From assembly GCA_017651425.1 (NCBI GenBank), contig JAGCCZ010000005.1, positions 1 through 64,000 on the forward strand: a stretch of DNA of 64,000 nt, in the 5' to 3' direction. The notes beneath the pieces were generated by a model that was given only the letters and a program-made list of their open reading frames with translations, did no database searches and was not told the DNA's origin. The position numbers and the translations under genes were made by a program. Below, in pieces: positions 43,849-52,688 of this stretch; positions within the stretch are counted from its first letter, which is position 1, and every line of letters starts with the position of its first letter. The stretch comes from Bacteroidales bacterium. Lineage in GTDB: Bacteria; Bacteroidota; Bacteroidia; Bacteroidales; WCHB1-69.

Positions 43849-44778
43849 TCATGATTTTAAAGGGGGTTGTGGCCGGGCAGAGCGTCTTTCAAATCGCCAT
43901 ATCTGCCAGCTGTTGAAGAGGTTTTGCCATATAGAATAGAACGCCAGAAAAACCGTAGCGAGCGGATTGAGAAAAACGGTGGCCATCCAGATGCCAAAGG
44001 CGGTGTTCTTCTGTCCCATCAGCTGCCCACCCGCAATCGTGTCGTGATAATGATATCCCACCCATTTGCCCAAGCCAAAATTAAGGGCGCAGACCAGGAT
44101 GGAGGCGATGCCGAGCCACAGGATGTTCAAACCATTGCCCTGTCCATGCAAAAAGACAAAGTCGATGGTACGTCCCAAGGTCAGCAACAGCAAAAATGCC
44201 CATATATAGAAAGTGATGTCTTTGTATCGACTCAGAAAATTATTGGCTTTGGGCCAGCAGAACTGTAGAAATAGTGCGACAAAGAAGGGCAGTGCGATGG
44301 TGGAGCTCACCTTTTTGAAGATCATCCAAAAGGAGGTCCCGAAAGCCATGTCTTGATGCAATCCGATGAAAGAAAAATAAAATGGGGCGATGAGCACAAT
44401 GAGCAGGTTGCCGAAGATGGTGTATTCAGTAATGGTTTCACGGTTGGCACCTAACATGCAGGAAACCACGACCACCGAGGCGGCCACGGGACACAGAATG
44501 CCCATGAAGACACCTTGCGCCAACAACTCATTGTGAAAGATGGCTCGAATGAGAAAATAACTGCCCACACTGGCCAAGGTCTGGTAAACCATGATCCAAA
44601 CATTCAGCTTGGTAAGATGCAGTTTGCGTAAATCCACCGCCACGAAGTTGAGCAACAGAATGGTGAATATCAGATAGGGTGCCAAAAATGCCAATTGTCC
44701 GCACCATTTGTGCAACAAAAGGCCCATCACCATGGCAAACGGAAGTATGTAGCTGCGAAATCTCTCCATGGATGTCAT
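43849..44778 (-). CDS. Bile acid:sodium symporter (BASS/SBF)-like transporter
   Basis: 309-residue inner-membrane transporter with about nine or ten hydrophobic segments. LCPVAASVVVVSCMLGANRE and the late GQKNTAFGIWMATVFLNPLA match the two crossed helices of the SBF fold that bind sodium. Substrate unknown; bacterial members move organic anions as well as bile acids. ATG overlaps the LptF/LptG-type gene stop by 4 bases (ATGA), so the pair is coupled. The last 25 residues are basic and Pro-rich. Confidence 0.82.
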   Translation of the reverse strand: MTSMERFRSYILPFAMVMGLLLHKWCGQLAFLAPYLIFTILLLNFVAVDLRKLHLTKLNVWIMVYQTLASVGSYFLIRAIFHNELLAQGVFMGILCPVAASVVVVSCMLGANRETITEYTIFGNLLIVLIAPFYFSFIGLHQDMAFGTSFWMIFKKVSSTIALPFFVALFLQFCWPKANNFLSRYKDITFYIWAFLLLLTLGRTIDFVFLHGQGNGLNILWLGIASILVCALNFGLGKWVGYHYHDTIAGGQLMGQKNTAFGIWMATVFLNPLATVFLAFYSIWQNLFNSWQIWRFERRSARPQPPLKS

Positions 44779-45887
44779 TTTTGGGCAAACCGCAGCATAT
44801 AAATCATGATGACGAGGAATATGAGATTCGGTATCCAGGTGCCTAATACGGGGGGCAGTCCGCCCGACACTGAAAAGACGGTGGACACCTGCTGTAAAAA
44901 GACAAATGTGAAGGCCAACCCCATGCCGATGAAGATGTGGACGCCCACTCCTCTGGCCGTTTTTCTCGAAGAGACACTCAATCCTAAAAATGAAAGGATG
45001 ATGATGCCCAGAGGATTGGCAATACGCTTGTGCCGCTCGATTTGATAATGCGCCACCAAACTCGACCCTCGCGATTTTTCTTCCTTTATAAATGTGCGCA
45101 ACTCATTGTACGACATGGTTTCACTGACAAAAGCATCCTGATTGAGGTTGATGGGCTTCACGTTGAAAACCGTGTCCATCGTCAGGCCTGTCTCCATCTG
45201 TTCCACTCCATTTACTATACGACGTCGCGTATAATCGTTAAGTGTCCATACCTGTTTTTCATCATCGAAAGTGATGCTCTTGGCGGAAATCTTCTCTTTC
45301 AAATACTTCTCATCGAACACTTCGAAAGTAAAATAGTAACCTGTCTGGGCGGCTCGGTCCCAACGCTCCACAAAAATATAACTGTCAGCGGAATTCTTGA
45401 TATGGAGATAGGTGGTCTGCACGGCCTGCCGCCCCATGTTTTGATACTTGAACTCGTTAAGCCGGGCGTTGGTGCGGGGCACGATGAAGTTTGCCAAAAC
45501 CAACGAAACCAGCACAATGACGATGGAACCCACAAAATAGGGCAGCAAAAACCGCCTGAAACTGACTCCGTTGCCCAAAATCGAGATAATCTCATTGTGG
45601 GAGGAGAGTTTCGAAGTGAACCATATCACGCTGATAAACGTGAACAAGGGGATGAAAAGATTGATGAAGTATGGGATGAAATTGAAATAATATCCCGTGA
45701 TAATCTCCTTGACAGGAATATTCCTGTCCATGAAACGCTGGATATTCTCCGACAAATCGAAGACGACGACGATGGTCATCAGCAACGTCACGGCATAGAC
45801 CACCGACCCGAGGAATTTCTTCAGGATGTAGGAATCGAGGATTTTCCATCCCGTCAACTCCCGAAATCGTTCAATCCAGCGTGACAT
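44775..45887 (-). CDS. LptF/LptG-family permease
   Basis: 370-residue inner-membrane component of the lipopolysaccharide export ABC transporter. N-terminal half: ILDSYILKKFLGSVVYAVTL and ENIQRFMDRNIPVKEIITGY, then a periplasmic beta-jellyroll (about 135-265: TTYLHIKNSADSYIFVERWD, VNGVEQMETGLTMDTVF) and C-terminal membrane helices (GVGVHIFIGMGLAFTFVFLQ). Bacteroidota often have LptF and LptG far apart; this could be either. Start ATG 45887. Confidence 0.9.
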   Translation of the reverse strand: MSRWIERFRELTGWKILDSYILKKFLGSVVYAVTLLMTIVVVFDLSENIQRFMDRNIPVKEIITGYYFNFIPYFINLFIPLFTFISVIWFTSKLSSHNEIISILGNGVSFRRFLLPYFVGSIVIVLVSLVLANFIVPRTNARLNEFKYQNMGRQAVQTTYLHIKNSADSYIFVERWDRAAQTGYYFTFEVFDEKYLKEKISAKSITFDDEKQVWTLNDYTRRRIVNGVEQMETGLTMDTVFNVKPINLNQDAFVSETMSYNELRTFIKEEKSRGSSLVAHYQIERHKRIANPLGIIILSFLGLSVSSRKTARGVGVHIFIGMGLAFTFVFLQQVSTVFSVSGGLPPVLGTWIPNLIFLVIMIYMLRFAQK

Positions 45888-45959
45888 TCAGTGAACTATA
45901 GGTATTGTTGTGTTGCTAAATGATCAGGTTATTGGCTTATCTTCTTATAAATAAAAACA

Positions 45960-46001
45960 CCAACTCCAAGCTCCAATTGCCAACAGCTAACAGCCAACGT
46001 C
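45960..46001. repeat. Heptamer tandem array abutting the S9 peptidase stop
   Basis: Six degenerate 7-base units (CCAACTC, CAAGCTC, CAATTGC, CAACAGC, TAACAGC, CAACGTC) end on the first base of the S9 gene stop codon (46001-46003). Same family as the arrays at coaE and dtd. Confidence 0.7.
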
Positions 46002-48085
46002 TATTTTTTCAACCATTGGTCGAGCCAACGGAAGAACTCGCGCTGCCAGAGCATGGCGTTCTGCGGTTTGGTGACAAAGTGGCATTCATCGGGGAAGAAG
46101 AGGAAGCGGCTGGGGATTCCCTTCATCTGGGCCACGTCGTATGCCTGCATGCCCTCGGTGTAGGGGATGCGGAAGTCGTTGCCGCCATGGATGACGAGAA
46201 TCGGGGTGTCCCAGTTGCCCACGAAATGGTGCGGTGAGAAGTCGTAGCTCTTGGGCGTGGGCTTCTGCCAATAGTTGCCCTCGATGTCATGATTGGCGAA
46301 GAAGAGCTCTTCGGTGGTGCCATACCAGCTCTCGAAATTGAACATGCCGCAGTGGGCGATGAAGCACTTAAAGCGCTTGTCGTGGTGGCCGGCGAGCCAA
46401 TAGACGGAGAAGCCGCCGAAGCTGGCGCCGATGCAGCCGAGCCTGTCCTCATCCACGTATGGCTCCTTGGCAAGCGCATCGATGGCGGAGAGGTAGTCCT
46501 TCATGCACTGGCCGCCGTAGTCCTTGCTGATGTCATCGTTCCACTTCTGGCCGAAGCCGGGCAGGCCACGACGGTTCGGGGCCACGATGATGTAGTCGTG
46601 CGCCGCCATCATCTGGAAGTTCCAACGATAGGAATAGAACTGGCTTACGGGAGACTGCGGGCCACCCTCACAATAGAGCAGCGTCGGGTAGGTCTTGGTG
46701 GAGTCGAAGTTCGGCGGAAGGATCACCCAAACCAACATCTGCTTGCCGTCGGTGGTCTGCACCCATTTTTTGACGGTCTTGCCCAACGTGACTTTGTCAA
46801 GCACGTCCTTGTTGATGAAGCTCAACTGCTTGACCTCCTTGTTTTTCAAGTTTATGCCATAGATCTCGGCAGGATAGGCGTGCGTGGTGCGCGTGGCGAT
46901 AATCTGGTCGCCGGCGACCTGAATGGAGTTGTAGTCATAGTCGCCATCGGTGATTTGCTCAAAAGTGCGGGCGGCAAGGTCGTAACCGTAAACCTGGATG
47001 GTGCCCTCCTTGTCGCTGGTGAAATAGATTTTCTTGCCGTCCTCGCTCCAGGCGAAGTTGGTGGCGTTCTGGTCAAAGTCGGCGGTGCAGTCCTCCCACT
47101 TGCCCGTGCTGAGGTCGCAAAGGGCCATGCGGTGCTTGTCGGACTCGAAGCCGTCGGTTTCCATGCTCCACCAGACGAGCTTGCTGCCGTCAGGGGAGAA
47201 GACGGGAGCCATGTCGTAGCCCATATTGCCCTCGGAGAGGTTGCGCGTGGTCTTGTCGGCAAGATTGTAGAGATAGACATCCGTGTTGGTGCTCTCGGCG
47301 AAAGCCTTGCCGGAAAGTTTCTTGCAGCAGTAGGCGATAGATTTGCCGTCGGGGCTCCATACGAACTCCTCGGCACCGCCGAACGGAGGCGTGGGACAAT
47401 GGAACTTCTGACCCTCCAGCAGGTCAGTGGCGTTGTCGCAAGAGGGATAGTCGGCGATGAAGAGGTGGCTGTAGGTGCCGTCGGCCCAGTAATTCCAATG
47501 ACGGTACATAAGGTCGTCGTAGATCATGGCGTTGGCCTTGGGCAGGTCGGGGTAGCGCTGTTCGATGGTGGGGTCGATCTGCACGTTCATGGCGTAGCTG
47601 ATGTGCTTCATGTCGGGTGCGTAGCTGAAGCTGTTGATGTCGCCCTCCACATGGGTGATTTGTTTGGCGTGGGAGCCGTCGGGGTCGCACTCCCAAATCT
47701 GGGTGCCCTTGTCGTCGCTGTAGAGATAGGCGATTTTCTTGCCGTCGGGACGCCAGACGGGCTGCATCTCGTCGTTGGGGGTGGAGGTCACGCGCGTGGG
47801 TTCGCCACCCTCCACCGGCATGGTGTATAACTCGGCGTTGCCTGTGTTGGCTTTGTAGTCATAATACTTGACACTGTACAGAAGCGTCTTGCCGTCGGGC
47901 GAGACCTGCACGTCGGAAAGACGGCCCAAATACCAGAGTATTTTCTCGTCCATCACTCCCTTGCTGAAGTCGGGAACTTCACGGTTGTCTTTGGAAATCA
48001 CGGTGTTATTGTCTTCTTTGGACTTTTTTGCACAACTGTTGAACAACATGGTGGCGATAAGGGTTACGAACAAAATTTTTTTCAT
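46001..48085 (-). CDS. S9 family (prolyl oligopeptidase-type) lipoprotein peptidase
   Basis: 694-residue membrane-anchored serine peptidase. The signal peptide ends in lipobox LFNSC. Residues 45-400 form a beta-propeller with PD40/WD40-like repeats (VSPDGKTLLYSV, PDGKKIAYLYSDD, SPDGKSIAYCC, SPDGSKLVWWS). The alpha/beta hydrolase domain has Ser in GASFGGFSVYW, Asp in HGGNDFRIPYTEG and His in PDECHFVTKPQN. Such enzymes release dipeptides or cut acyl-peptides in the periplasm, feeding peptide metabolism. Start ATG 48085. Confidence 0.95.
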   Translation of the reverse strand: MKKILFVTLIATMLFNSCAKKSKEDNNTVISKDNREVPDFSKGVMDEKILWYLGRLSDVQVSPDGKTLLYSVKYYDYKANTGNAELYTMPVEGGEPTRVTSTPNDEMQPVWRPDGKKIAYLYSDDKGTQIWECDPDGSHAKQITHVEGDINSFSYAPDMKHISYAMNVQIDPTIEQRYPDLPKANAMIYDDLMYRHWNYWADGTYSHLFIADYPSCDNATDLLEGQKFHCPTPPFGGAEEFVWSPDGKSIAYCCKKLSGKAFAESTNTDVYLYNLADKTTRNLSEGNMGYDMAPVFSPDGSKLVWWSMETDGFESDKHRMALCDLSTGKWEDCTADFDQNATNFAWSEDGKKIYFTSDKEGTIQVYGYDLAARTFEQITDGDYDYNSIQVAGDQIIATRTTHAYPAEIYGINLKNKEVKQLSFINKDVLDKVTLGKTVKKWVQTTDGKQMLVWVILPPNFDSTKTYPTLLYCEGGPQSPVSQFYSYRWNFQMMAAHDYIIVAPNRRGLPGFGQKWNDDISKDYGGQCMKDYLSAIDALAKEPYVDEDRLGCIGASFGGFSVYWLAGHHDKRFKCFIAHCGMFNFESWYGTTEELFFANHDIEGNYWQKPTPKSYDFSPHHFVGNWDTPILVIHGGNDFRIPYTEGMQAYDVAQMKGIPSRFLFFPDECHFVTKPQNAMLWQREFFRWLDQWLKK

Positions 48086-48109
48086 AAAAGATTATTTTTT
48101 ACAGGGCTG

Positions 48110-48117
48110 CAAAAATA
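48110..48117 (-). promoter_or_regulatory. Promoter -7 element for the S9 peptidase
   Basis: TATTTTTG on the minus strand followed by CAGCCC, 24 bases before the start codon. Confidence 0.6.
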
Positions 48118-48126
48118 GCAATTTTG

Positions 48127-48134
48127 TATCTTTG
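48127..48134 (+). promoter_or_regulatory. Promoter -7 element for the cysteine-rich lipoprotein
   Basis: TATCTTTG followed by CCGCTC, 34 bases before ATG 48169; divergent from the S9 promoter 9 bases away. Confidence 0.65.
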
Positions 48135-48168
48135 CCGCTCTTATTTTTATCAACTAAAATTTCAGAAA

Positions 48169-48636
48169 ATGAAGAAACTTATGATTTTGGCAGCTGCGTG
48201 CTGTCTGGTTTTAGCCTCTTGCAACAACCAACCCAAAGAACAGCCCAAGCCCGAATGCCAAGCACAGACCGAATGCCAGAAAGAGAAATCCCCTTGTTGT
48301 GAAAAAAAGCAGAAGGCCATGGAAGACTGGGCCAACTGGGAAAACCTGACCGAAGACCGCAAGGTGGAACTCCTCAACGAGCGCAAGGCTTGCTACGACA
48401 AGCAGAAAGCCGAACAAGCTGAAAGAGAAGCCCAAAAAGCCAAGTTCGAAGAACAAATGAGCAAGTGGGATAATCTCACCACCGAGGAGAAGAAGGCCGC
48501 TTTCGACCTTTGTCCCTGCTGCAAGAAACCTTGCTGCAAAGAGGGTCCAAAAGAGGGCAAATGCTGCAAAGAAGGCAAAGGCGAGTGCAAGAAGGACGGC
48601 AAGTGCCCGAAAGAGGGTGAATGCAAAGGCAAGTAG
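48169..48636 (+). CDS. Cysteine- and lysine-rich lipoprotein of unknown function
   Basis: 155-residue predicted lipoprotein (lipobox LASC at residue 18). The mature protein holds 16 cysteines including the lipidated one. The middle is charged and helical, with a duplicated W-x-N-L-T-x-E motif (WENLTEDRK, WDNLTTEEK), each followed by cysteines. The last 45 residues are almost only Cys, Lys, Gly and Glu (LCPCCKKPCCKEG, GKCCKEGKGEC). The CC pairs suggest metal binding, in the manner of metallothionein, but no family is recognised. purN follows after 6 bases, probably in the same transcript. Confidence 0.78.
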   Translation: MKKLMILAAACCLVLASCNNQPKEQPKPECQAQTECQKEKSPCCEKKQKAMEDWANWENLTEDRKVELLNERKACYDKQKAEQAEREAQKAKFEEQMSKWDNLTTEEKKAAFDLCPCCKKPCCKEGPKEGKCCKEGKGECKKDGKCPKEGECKGK

Positions 48637-48642
48637 TCTTCT

Positions 48643-49215
48643 ATGAAAAAAATCGCAGTTTTCGCTTCCGGCTTCGGCTCTAATTTCCAGGCCATCATTG
48701 AAGCCGTAAAGAAGGGGACGCTTCAGGCCGAAATCGCCCTGTTGGTCTCCGACAAGCCGAATTGCAAAGCAGTGGAACGCGCCAATGAACACCACATTGA
48801 CGCGTTCACTTTTTGCTCCAAGGAGTATGCCGACAAGGCGGCCTACGAGACCGCCATACTGCACGAGTTGCAGAGCCGCGGCGTGGACTATATCGTCCTG
48901 GCCGGTTATATGCGCTACATCGGCGAAGTGCTTCTCACTCACTATCCCATGCGCATCATCAACCTCCATCCCGCCCTGCTGCCCTCCTTCCCCGGCGCAC
49001 ACGGCATCGAGGATGCTTTCAATCACGGTGTGCGTGTCTTCGGCATCACCATCCACTTCGTTGACGAAGGTGTTGACACGGGGAAGATTATCGACCAGTT
49101 CGCTTTCCACAGTGACGGCACCGAAACCCTCGACGAGATCGAGACCCACATCCATCAGCTGGAACACCAACATTACCCCGAAACCATCAATATGGTGTTG
49201 CAGCACGACCAATGA
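48643..49215 (+). CDS. purN: Phosphoribosylglycinamide formyltransferase
   Basis: 190-residue GAR transformylase of purine synthesis using 10-formyl-tetrahydrofolate. IAVFASGFGSNFQAIIEAVK at the start, catalytic Asn and His in IINLHPALLPSFPG, and catalytic Asp in FVDEGVDTGKIIDQ. Normal length. Confidence 0.96.
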   Translation: MKKIAVFASGFGSNFQAIIEAVKKGTLQAEIALLVSDKPNCKAVERANEHHIDAFTFCSKEYADKAAYETAILHELQSRGVDYIVLAGYMRYIGEVLLTHYPMRIINLHPALLPSFPGAHGIEDAFNHGVRVFGITIHFVDEGVDTGKIIDQFAFHSDGTETLDEIETHIHQLEHQHYPETINMVLQHDQ

Positions 49216-49287
49216 ACACCTACCCCTTGATTCCTGAAATCTCCACTACCATAACAAACATCCCATACGAAAACACCACCCATTTCC

Positions 49288-50046
49288 ATGATTATCACCC
49301 TCATCAGCGACTGGCGGCTGCGCGACCCATACGTGGCCATGCTCAAGGGACGGTTGCTCACCACCCATCCCGACGCAAACATCATCGACATCTCCCACCA
49401 CATCGACTTTTTCAATGTGGCCCAGTCGGCTTTTATTATGAAAAACAGCTATCAGAACTTCCCAGAAGGATCAATACATCTGATGCTTACCAACACGGCC
49501 CACACCGCCACCGCTCCCGCCGTGGTGCTGGAACATGACGGCCACTATTTCATCGGGCAGGACAATGGTGTCTTTTTCCTGATGTTCGGGATGAAGGGCC
49601 CCCTGCAGGGACAACGTCTGACCACCGTTCACGACACCACGGTGGAAGGCATGTTCCATTTAGTGCAAGCCATCCACGACGGGAACCTCCATGAAGTCAC
49701 TGAAGAATACCCTGAGTTCGAACGCGCGTTAGGGGCTGAGCCCATCCATATTGTGCCCCAAAGGAGCATCGAAGGCGAGATCGTTTATATTGACGCCGCT
49801 TTCAACGCCATCACCAACATTCCCACCGCCATGTTCAAGGAGGCGGTGCATGGTGGCACTTTTAAAATGACAGTTCATTCCAAAACAGAATGGAAAATCG
49901 AGAAATTCTTTGAACATTACTCCAAAACTGAAGGCATGTTCTTGACGAACAATGCGCTCCATCATATACAAATCTCCATGTATCAAGGAGAAGTGTCGCT
50001 GCTCGCATCCCTGAGCGTCGGCGACAAGGTGGAGATAGAATATTAG
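49288..50046 (+). CDS. S-adenosyl-L-methionine hydroxide adenosyltransferase (DUF62)
   Basis: 252-residue member of the SAM hydroxide adenosyltransferase/fluorinase family, which splits SAM with water to adenosine and methionine. The usual start (LTTDFG...DPYV) is seen as ITLISDWRLRDPYVAML, followed by NIIDISHHIDFFNVAQSAF, YFIGQDNGVFFLMF, VYIDAAFNAITNIP and a C-terminal beta domain. Why cells destroy SAM this way is not settled. Convergent with the S41 protease gene, sharing no intergenic space. Confidence 0.9.
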   Translation: MIITLISDWRLRDPYVAMLKGRLLTTHPDANIIDISHHIDFFNVAQSAFIMKNSYQNFPEGSIHLMLTNTAHTATAPAVVLEHDGHYFIGQDNGVFFLMFGMKGPLQGQRLTTVHDTTVEGMFHLVQAIHDGNLHEVTEEYPEFERALGAEPIHIVPQRSIEGEIVYIDAAFNAITNIPTAMFKEAVHGGTFKMTVHSKTEWKIEKFFEHYSKTEGMFLTNNALHHIQISMYQGEVSLLASLSVGDKVEIEY

Positions 50047-51636
50047 CTACTTCATCACTTCCAACGCCTTTTGAACCGTGTTATCCGTAGTGTTGATCAC
50101 CGGATAAAAGGCCTCCTCGCCATAAAGGTTGCGTCCGATATAAGCCTTGGTCCAAATCTTAAGTTCCTTACGGTCCTTTGCGGTGAGCGTGGGGGCGTTA
50201 TGCCCGCTGAGTTTTTTATAATAACCCAGCATTTCCGTCAGTTGGGCATCGCTAACTTGAAAATTGTCCACAAAAGCCTTGGCATTGGCATATTTTTTCT
50301 TTAGATCCGCCTTGTTTTGAGTGACATAGTGAAATGCATATTGCACCAGGGCGGCCGTGTTCGCGACTTCGGAATAGCCAGGCGTCTCGTCGAGCCGCTG
50401 CAGAGGCACGAAATAGTCGGGCATGATGCCGCCACCGCCATAGACAGTGCGTCCTCCAACAGTCTTATAGGCTTTTGATTTGTCAAGTTTGATGCTGTCC
50501 TCAGACTCCATCTCGCCGTTGATGATGCGTTGGTAGAGCTCTTCGTAGTAGGCCTCTGTGCCCTCTTTGTAGTCGCGTTGGATGCAGCGACCGCTGGGAG
50601 TGTGATAGCGCGCGGTGGTGAGACGGATGGTGGACTCGTCGTTGAGGTTGAACTGCCGCTGCACCAAGCCTTTCCCGAAAGAGCGGCGTCCGATGACGTG
50701 GCCGCGGTCATTGTCCTGCACCGCTCCCGCCACGATTTCGGAGGCGGATGCGCTGAAATCATCGATGAGGATAGCCACTTTACCCGTTTCGAAGTTGCCC
50801 CTACGGGTTGCAAAATAGACCTCCGGACGGACGTTCAGCCCTTCCACGGAGACAATTTTCCGCTTGTTGGCCAACAACTCGTCGCAGACACTGATGGCGG
50901 CATCGAGGAACCCGCCCGCGTTGCCGCGCAAATCAACGATCAACTGCTGCATACCCTGCCCTTTCAGCTTCTGAAGCGCCTTGGCGAACTCCTCGGCCGT
51001 GGTGCTGCCAAACTCGTTGAGCTTGATGTAGCCCGTCTTCTTGTCCACCATATAGGCCACATCCACCGTGTACGTCGGAATCACATCGCGTTTGATGTCG
51101 TAAGTATAAACCTCATCGAACCCCGGCCGCAGCACACCCACCTTGACATGCGTGCCCTTCTTGCCCCTCAACGCTTTGAAAACCTTCTCGTTGGAGGCGC
51201 CCACAAAGGACTTTCCATCCACTGTCACGATACGGTCGCCGGCGCGCACGCCCGCCTTCTCGGATGGTCCTCCCGAGATTGTGGAAATAACCATCACCGT
51301 GTCGTTCATGATGTTGAACTGTATGCCGATGCCTTCAAAAGAGCCTTCCAACGCTTCCATCATGGCCTTGTTCTGCGCTGGGGTGGAATATGAAGAGTGC
51401 GGGTCAAGCCCTTGCAAGATGGCATTGATGGCATTGTCGTAGATAGAATCCACATCGACGGAATCCACATAGTACTTGTCAATATAGTTCATCACTTCAT
51501 TGAGTTTGTACAATTGCGGATTGGCAGGACTTATCTTTTTGGATGGCAGAAAATTGACAGCCACAGATGCTCCTGCAAGGAAAGCAATCAACAAGTATAG
51601 GATAGGGGTGATGATCTCACGAAATTTTCCGTCCAT
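50047..51636 (-). CDS. S41 family C-terminal processing peptidase
   Basis: 529-residue CtpA-like periplasmic protease with one N-terminal membrane anchor (ILYLLIAFLAGASVAVNFLP). PDZ domain at about 85-165 (GIGIQFNIMNDTVMVISTIS, GVRAGDRIVTVDG). Catalytic domain with LIVDLRGNAGGFLDAAISV, the nucleophile Ser in DDFSASASEIVAG and the Lys in RRSFGKGLVQRQF. It trims C-termini of envelope proteins. It ends the operon begun by the PepSY-like gene. Confidence 0.95.
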   Translation of the reverse strand: MDGKFREIITPILYLLIAFLAGASVAVNFLPSKKISPANPQLYKLNEVMNYIDKYYVDSVDVDSIYDNAINAILQGLDPHSSYSTPAQNKAMMEALEGSFEGIGIQFNIMNDTVMVISTISGGPSEKAGVRAGDRIVTVDGKSFVGASNEKVFKALRGKKGTHVKVGVLRPGFDEVYTYDIKRDVIPTYTVDVAYMVDKKTGYIKLNEFGSTTAEEFAKALQKLKGQGMQQLIVDLRGNAGGFLDAAISVCDELLANKRKIVSVEGLNVRPEVYFATRRGNFETGKVAILIDDFSASASEIVAGAVQDNDRGHVIGRRSFGKGLVQRQFNLNDESTIRLTTARYHTPSGRCIQRDYKEGTEAYYEELYQRIINGEMESEDSIKLDKSKAYKTVGGRTVYGGGGIMPDYFVPLQRLDETPGYSEVANTAALVQYAFHYVTQNKADLKKKYANAKAFVDNFQVSDAQLTEMLGYYKKLSGHNAPTLTAKDRKELKIWTKAYIGRNLYGEEAFYPVINTTDNTVQKALEVMK

Positions 51637-51654
51637 AATATCTTACGAGTGCGA

Positions 51655-52677
51655 TTATTGTTGTCTTTTAATGGAATTGATATGGAGCACTTCTAAAAAT
51701 TGTTCTATAAACTCCTGGTATTGAATATCTTGATCAGCTTTCAAATAACGTTTTCGAACCTGCGCCCATTGTTGGGGTTGCACCACGGGCAGATTGTTGT
51801 CGCGCTTGATGCGAGCAATTTCATCGACTATATGGAAGCGCATGGACAAAAGCTCGCTGAGCTGGGTATCGACATTTTCGAGCAAGGCGCGTTGCTTGAC
51901 AAGATCACGGTTGGGGACATTGGTCTTGAAACTCAGTGTTTCAACGAGTTCGGCCCACTGCCGCGGAGTGAGTTGCTGTTCGGCATCGCTGAGGGCCTGT
52001 TCGGGATGGGCATGGCACTCCATCATCAGACCGTCGAAGCCGTATGCAAGGGCTACTTGGGCAATTTGCGCAATCCAGCGGGTGTGTCCGCAGATGTGCG
52101 ACGGATCGCAAAGAATCGGCAAATCGGGAAACTGGACCTTGAGTTCAATCGGGATTTCCCAGCGGGGGGCGTTGCGATACACATTTTCCGTGCTATCGGC
52201 AAAGCCACGGTGTACGGCCATCACCTTCGTCACACCGGCATGGAGAAAGCGCTCCACGTTGCCGGCCCAGAGCTTGAAGTCGGGCACCATCGGGTTCTTC
52301 ACCAAAACAGTGACCGGATCGCCTTTCACTGCATTGGCGATTTCCTGCACGGTCGCGGGGTTCACGCCGGTGCGGGCCCCGACCCAGAATGCGGAGATGC
52401 CATGCTTCCGGCACAACTCCACCTGGTGAGGCGTCATCACCTCCACACACACAGGGAAACCAAATTGACGCTGCACCTCAGCCAACCACGGAAGCGCCGC
52501 CTCGCCCATCCCCTCAAAGCTGTCGGGCCTGCTGCGCGGTTTCCACACACCCGCCCGGTATAATGCCAACTGCCAGCCATGCGCACGAACCTCCTCCTGC
52601 AACTGGGCGGCGGTGTCCAGCAGTTGACGCTCGCTTTCAGCGGCGCAAGGCCCGGCGATCAAAAGCTCAGAATTCAA
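51655..52677 (-). CDS. Bifunctional DAHP synthase / chorismate mutase (type II)
   Basis: 340-residue fusion for the entry of aromatic amino acid synthesis. DAHP synthase domain (about 1-245): LLIAGPCAAESERQLLDTAA, YRAGVWKPRSRPDSFEG, GARTGVNPATVQEIA, LCDPSHICGHTRWIAQIAQV. AroQ-type chorismate mutase helices follow (about 265-335: LLSMRFHIVDEIARIKRDNN). The only start available in frame is TTG 52677, because a stop lies 6 bases upstream. The N-terminus is shorter than usual, and two heptamers (AATTCAA, AGTTCAA) overlie the start, so the 5' end may have been remodelled. Confidence 0.92.
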   Translation of the reverse strand: MNSELLIAGPCAAESERQLLDTAAQLQEEVRAHGWQLALYRAGVWKPRSRPDSFEGMGEAALPWLAEVQRQFGFPVCVEVMTPHQVELCRKHGISAFWVGARTGVNPATVQEIANAVKGDPVTVLVKNPMVPDFKLWAGNVERFLHAGVTKVMAVHRGFADSTENVYRNAPRWEIPIELKVQFPDLPILCDPSHICGHTRWIAQIAQVALAYGFDGLMMECHAHPEQALSDAEQQLTPRQWAELVETLSFKTNVPNRDLVKQRALLENVDTQLSELLSMRFHIVDEIARIKRDNNLPVVQPQQWAQVRKRYLKADQDIQYQEFIEQFLEVLHINSIKRQQ

Positions 52678-52684
52678 AGTTCAA
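52671..52684. repeat. Heptamer pair overlying a TTG start codon
   Basis: Two 7-base units, AATTCAA and AGTTCAA, cover the start codon of the DAHP synthase gene and end 5 bases before the upstream gene's stop codon. Confidence 0.4.
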
Positions 52685-52688
52685 GATA

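Noticed and set aside
46289-47830. 513-residue open frame opposite the S9 peptidase
   Set aside because: The peptidase's propeller repeats and catalytic triad are on the minus strand; this is the antisense shadow.
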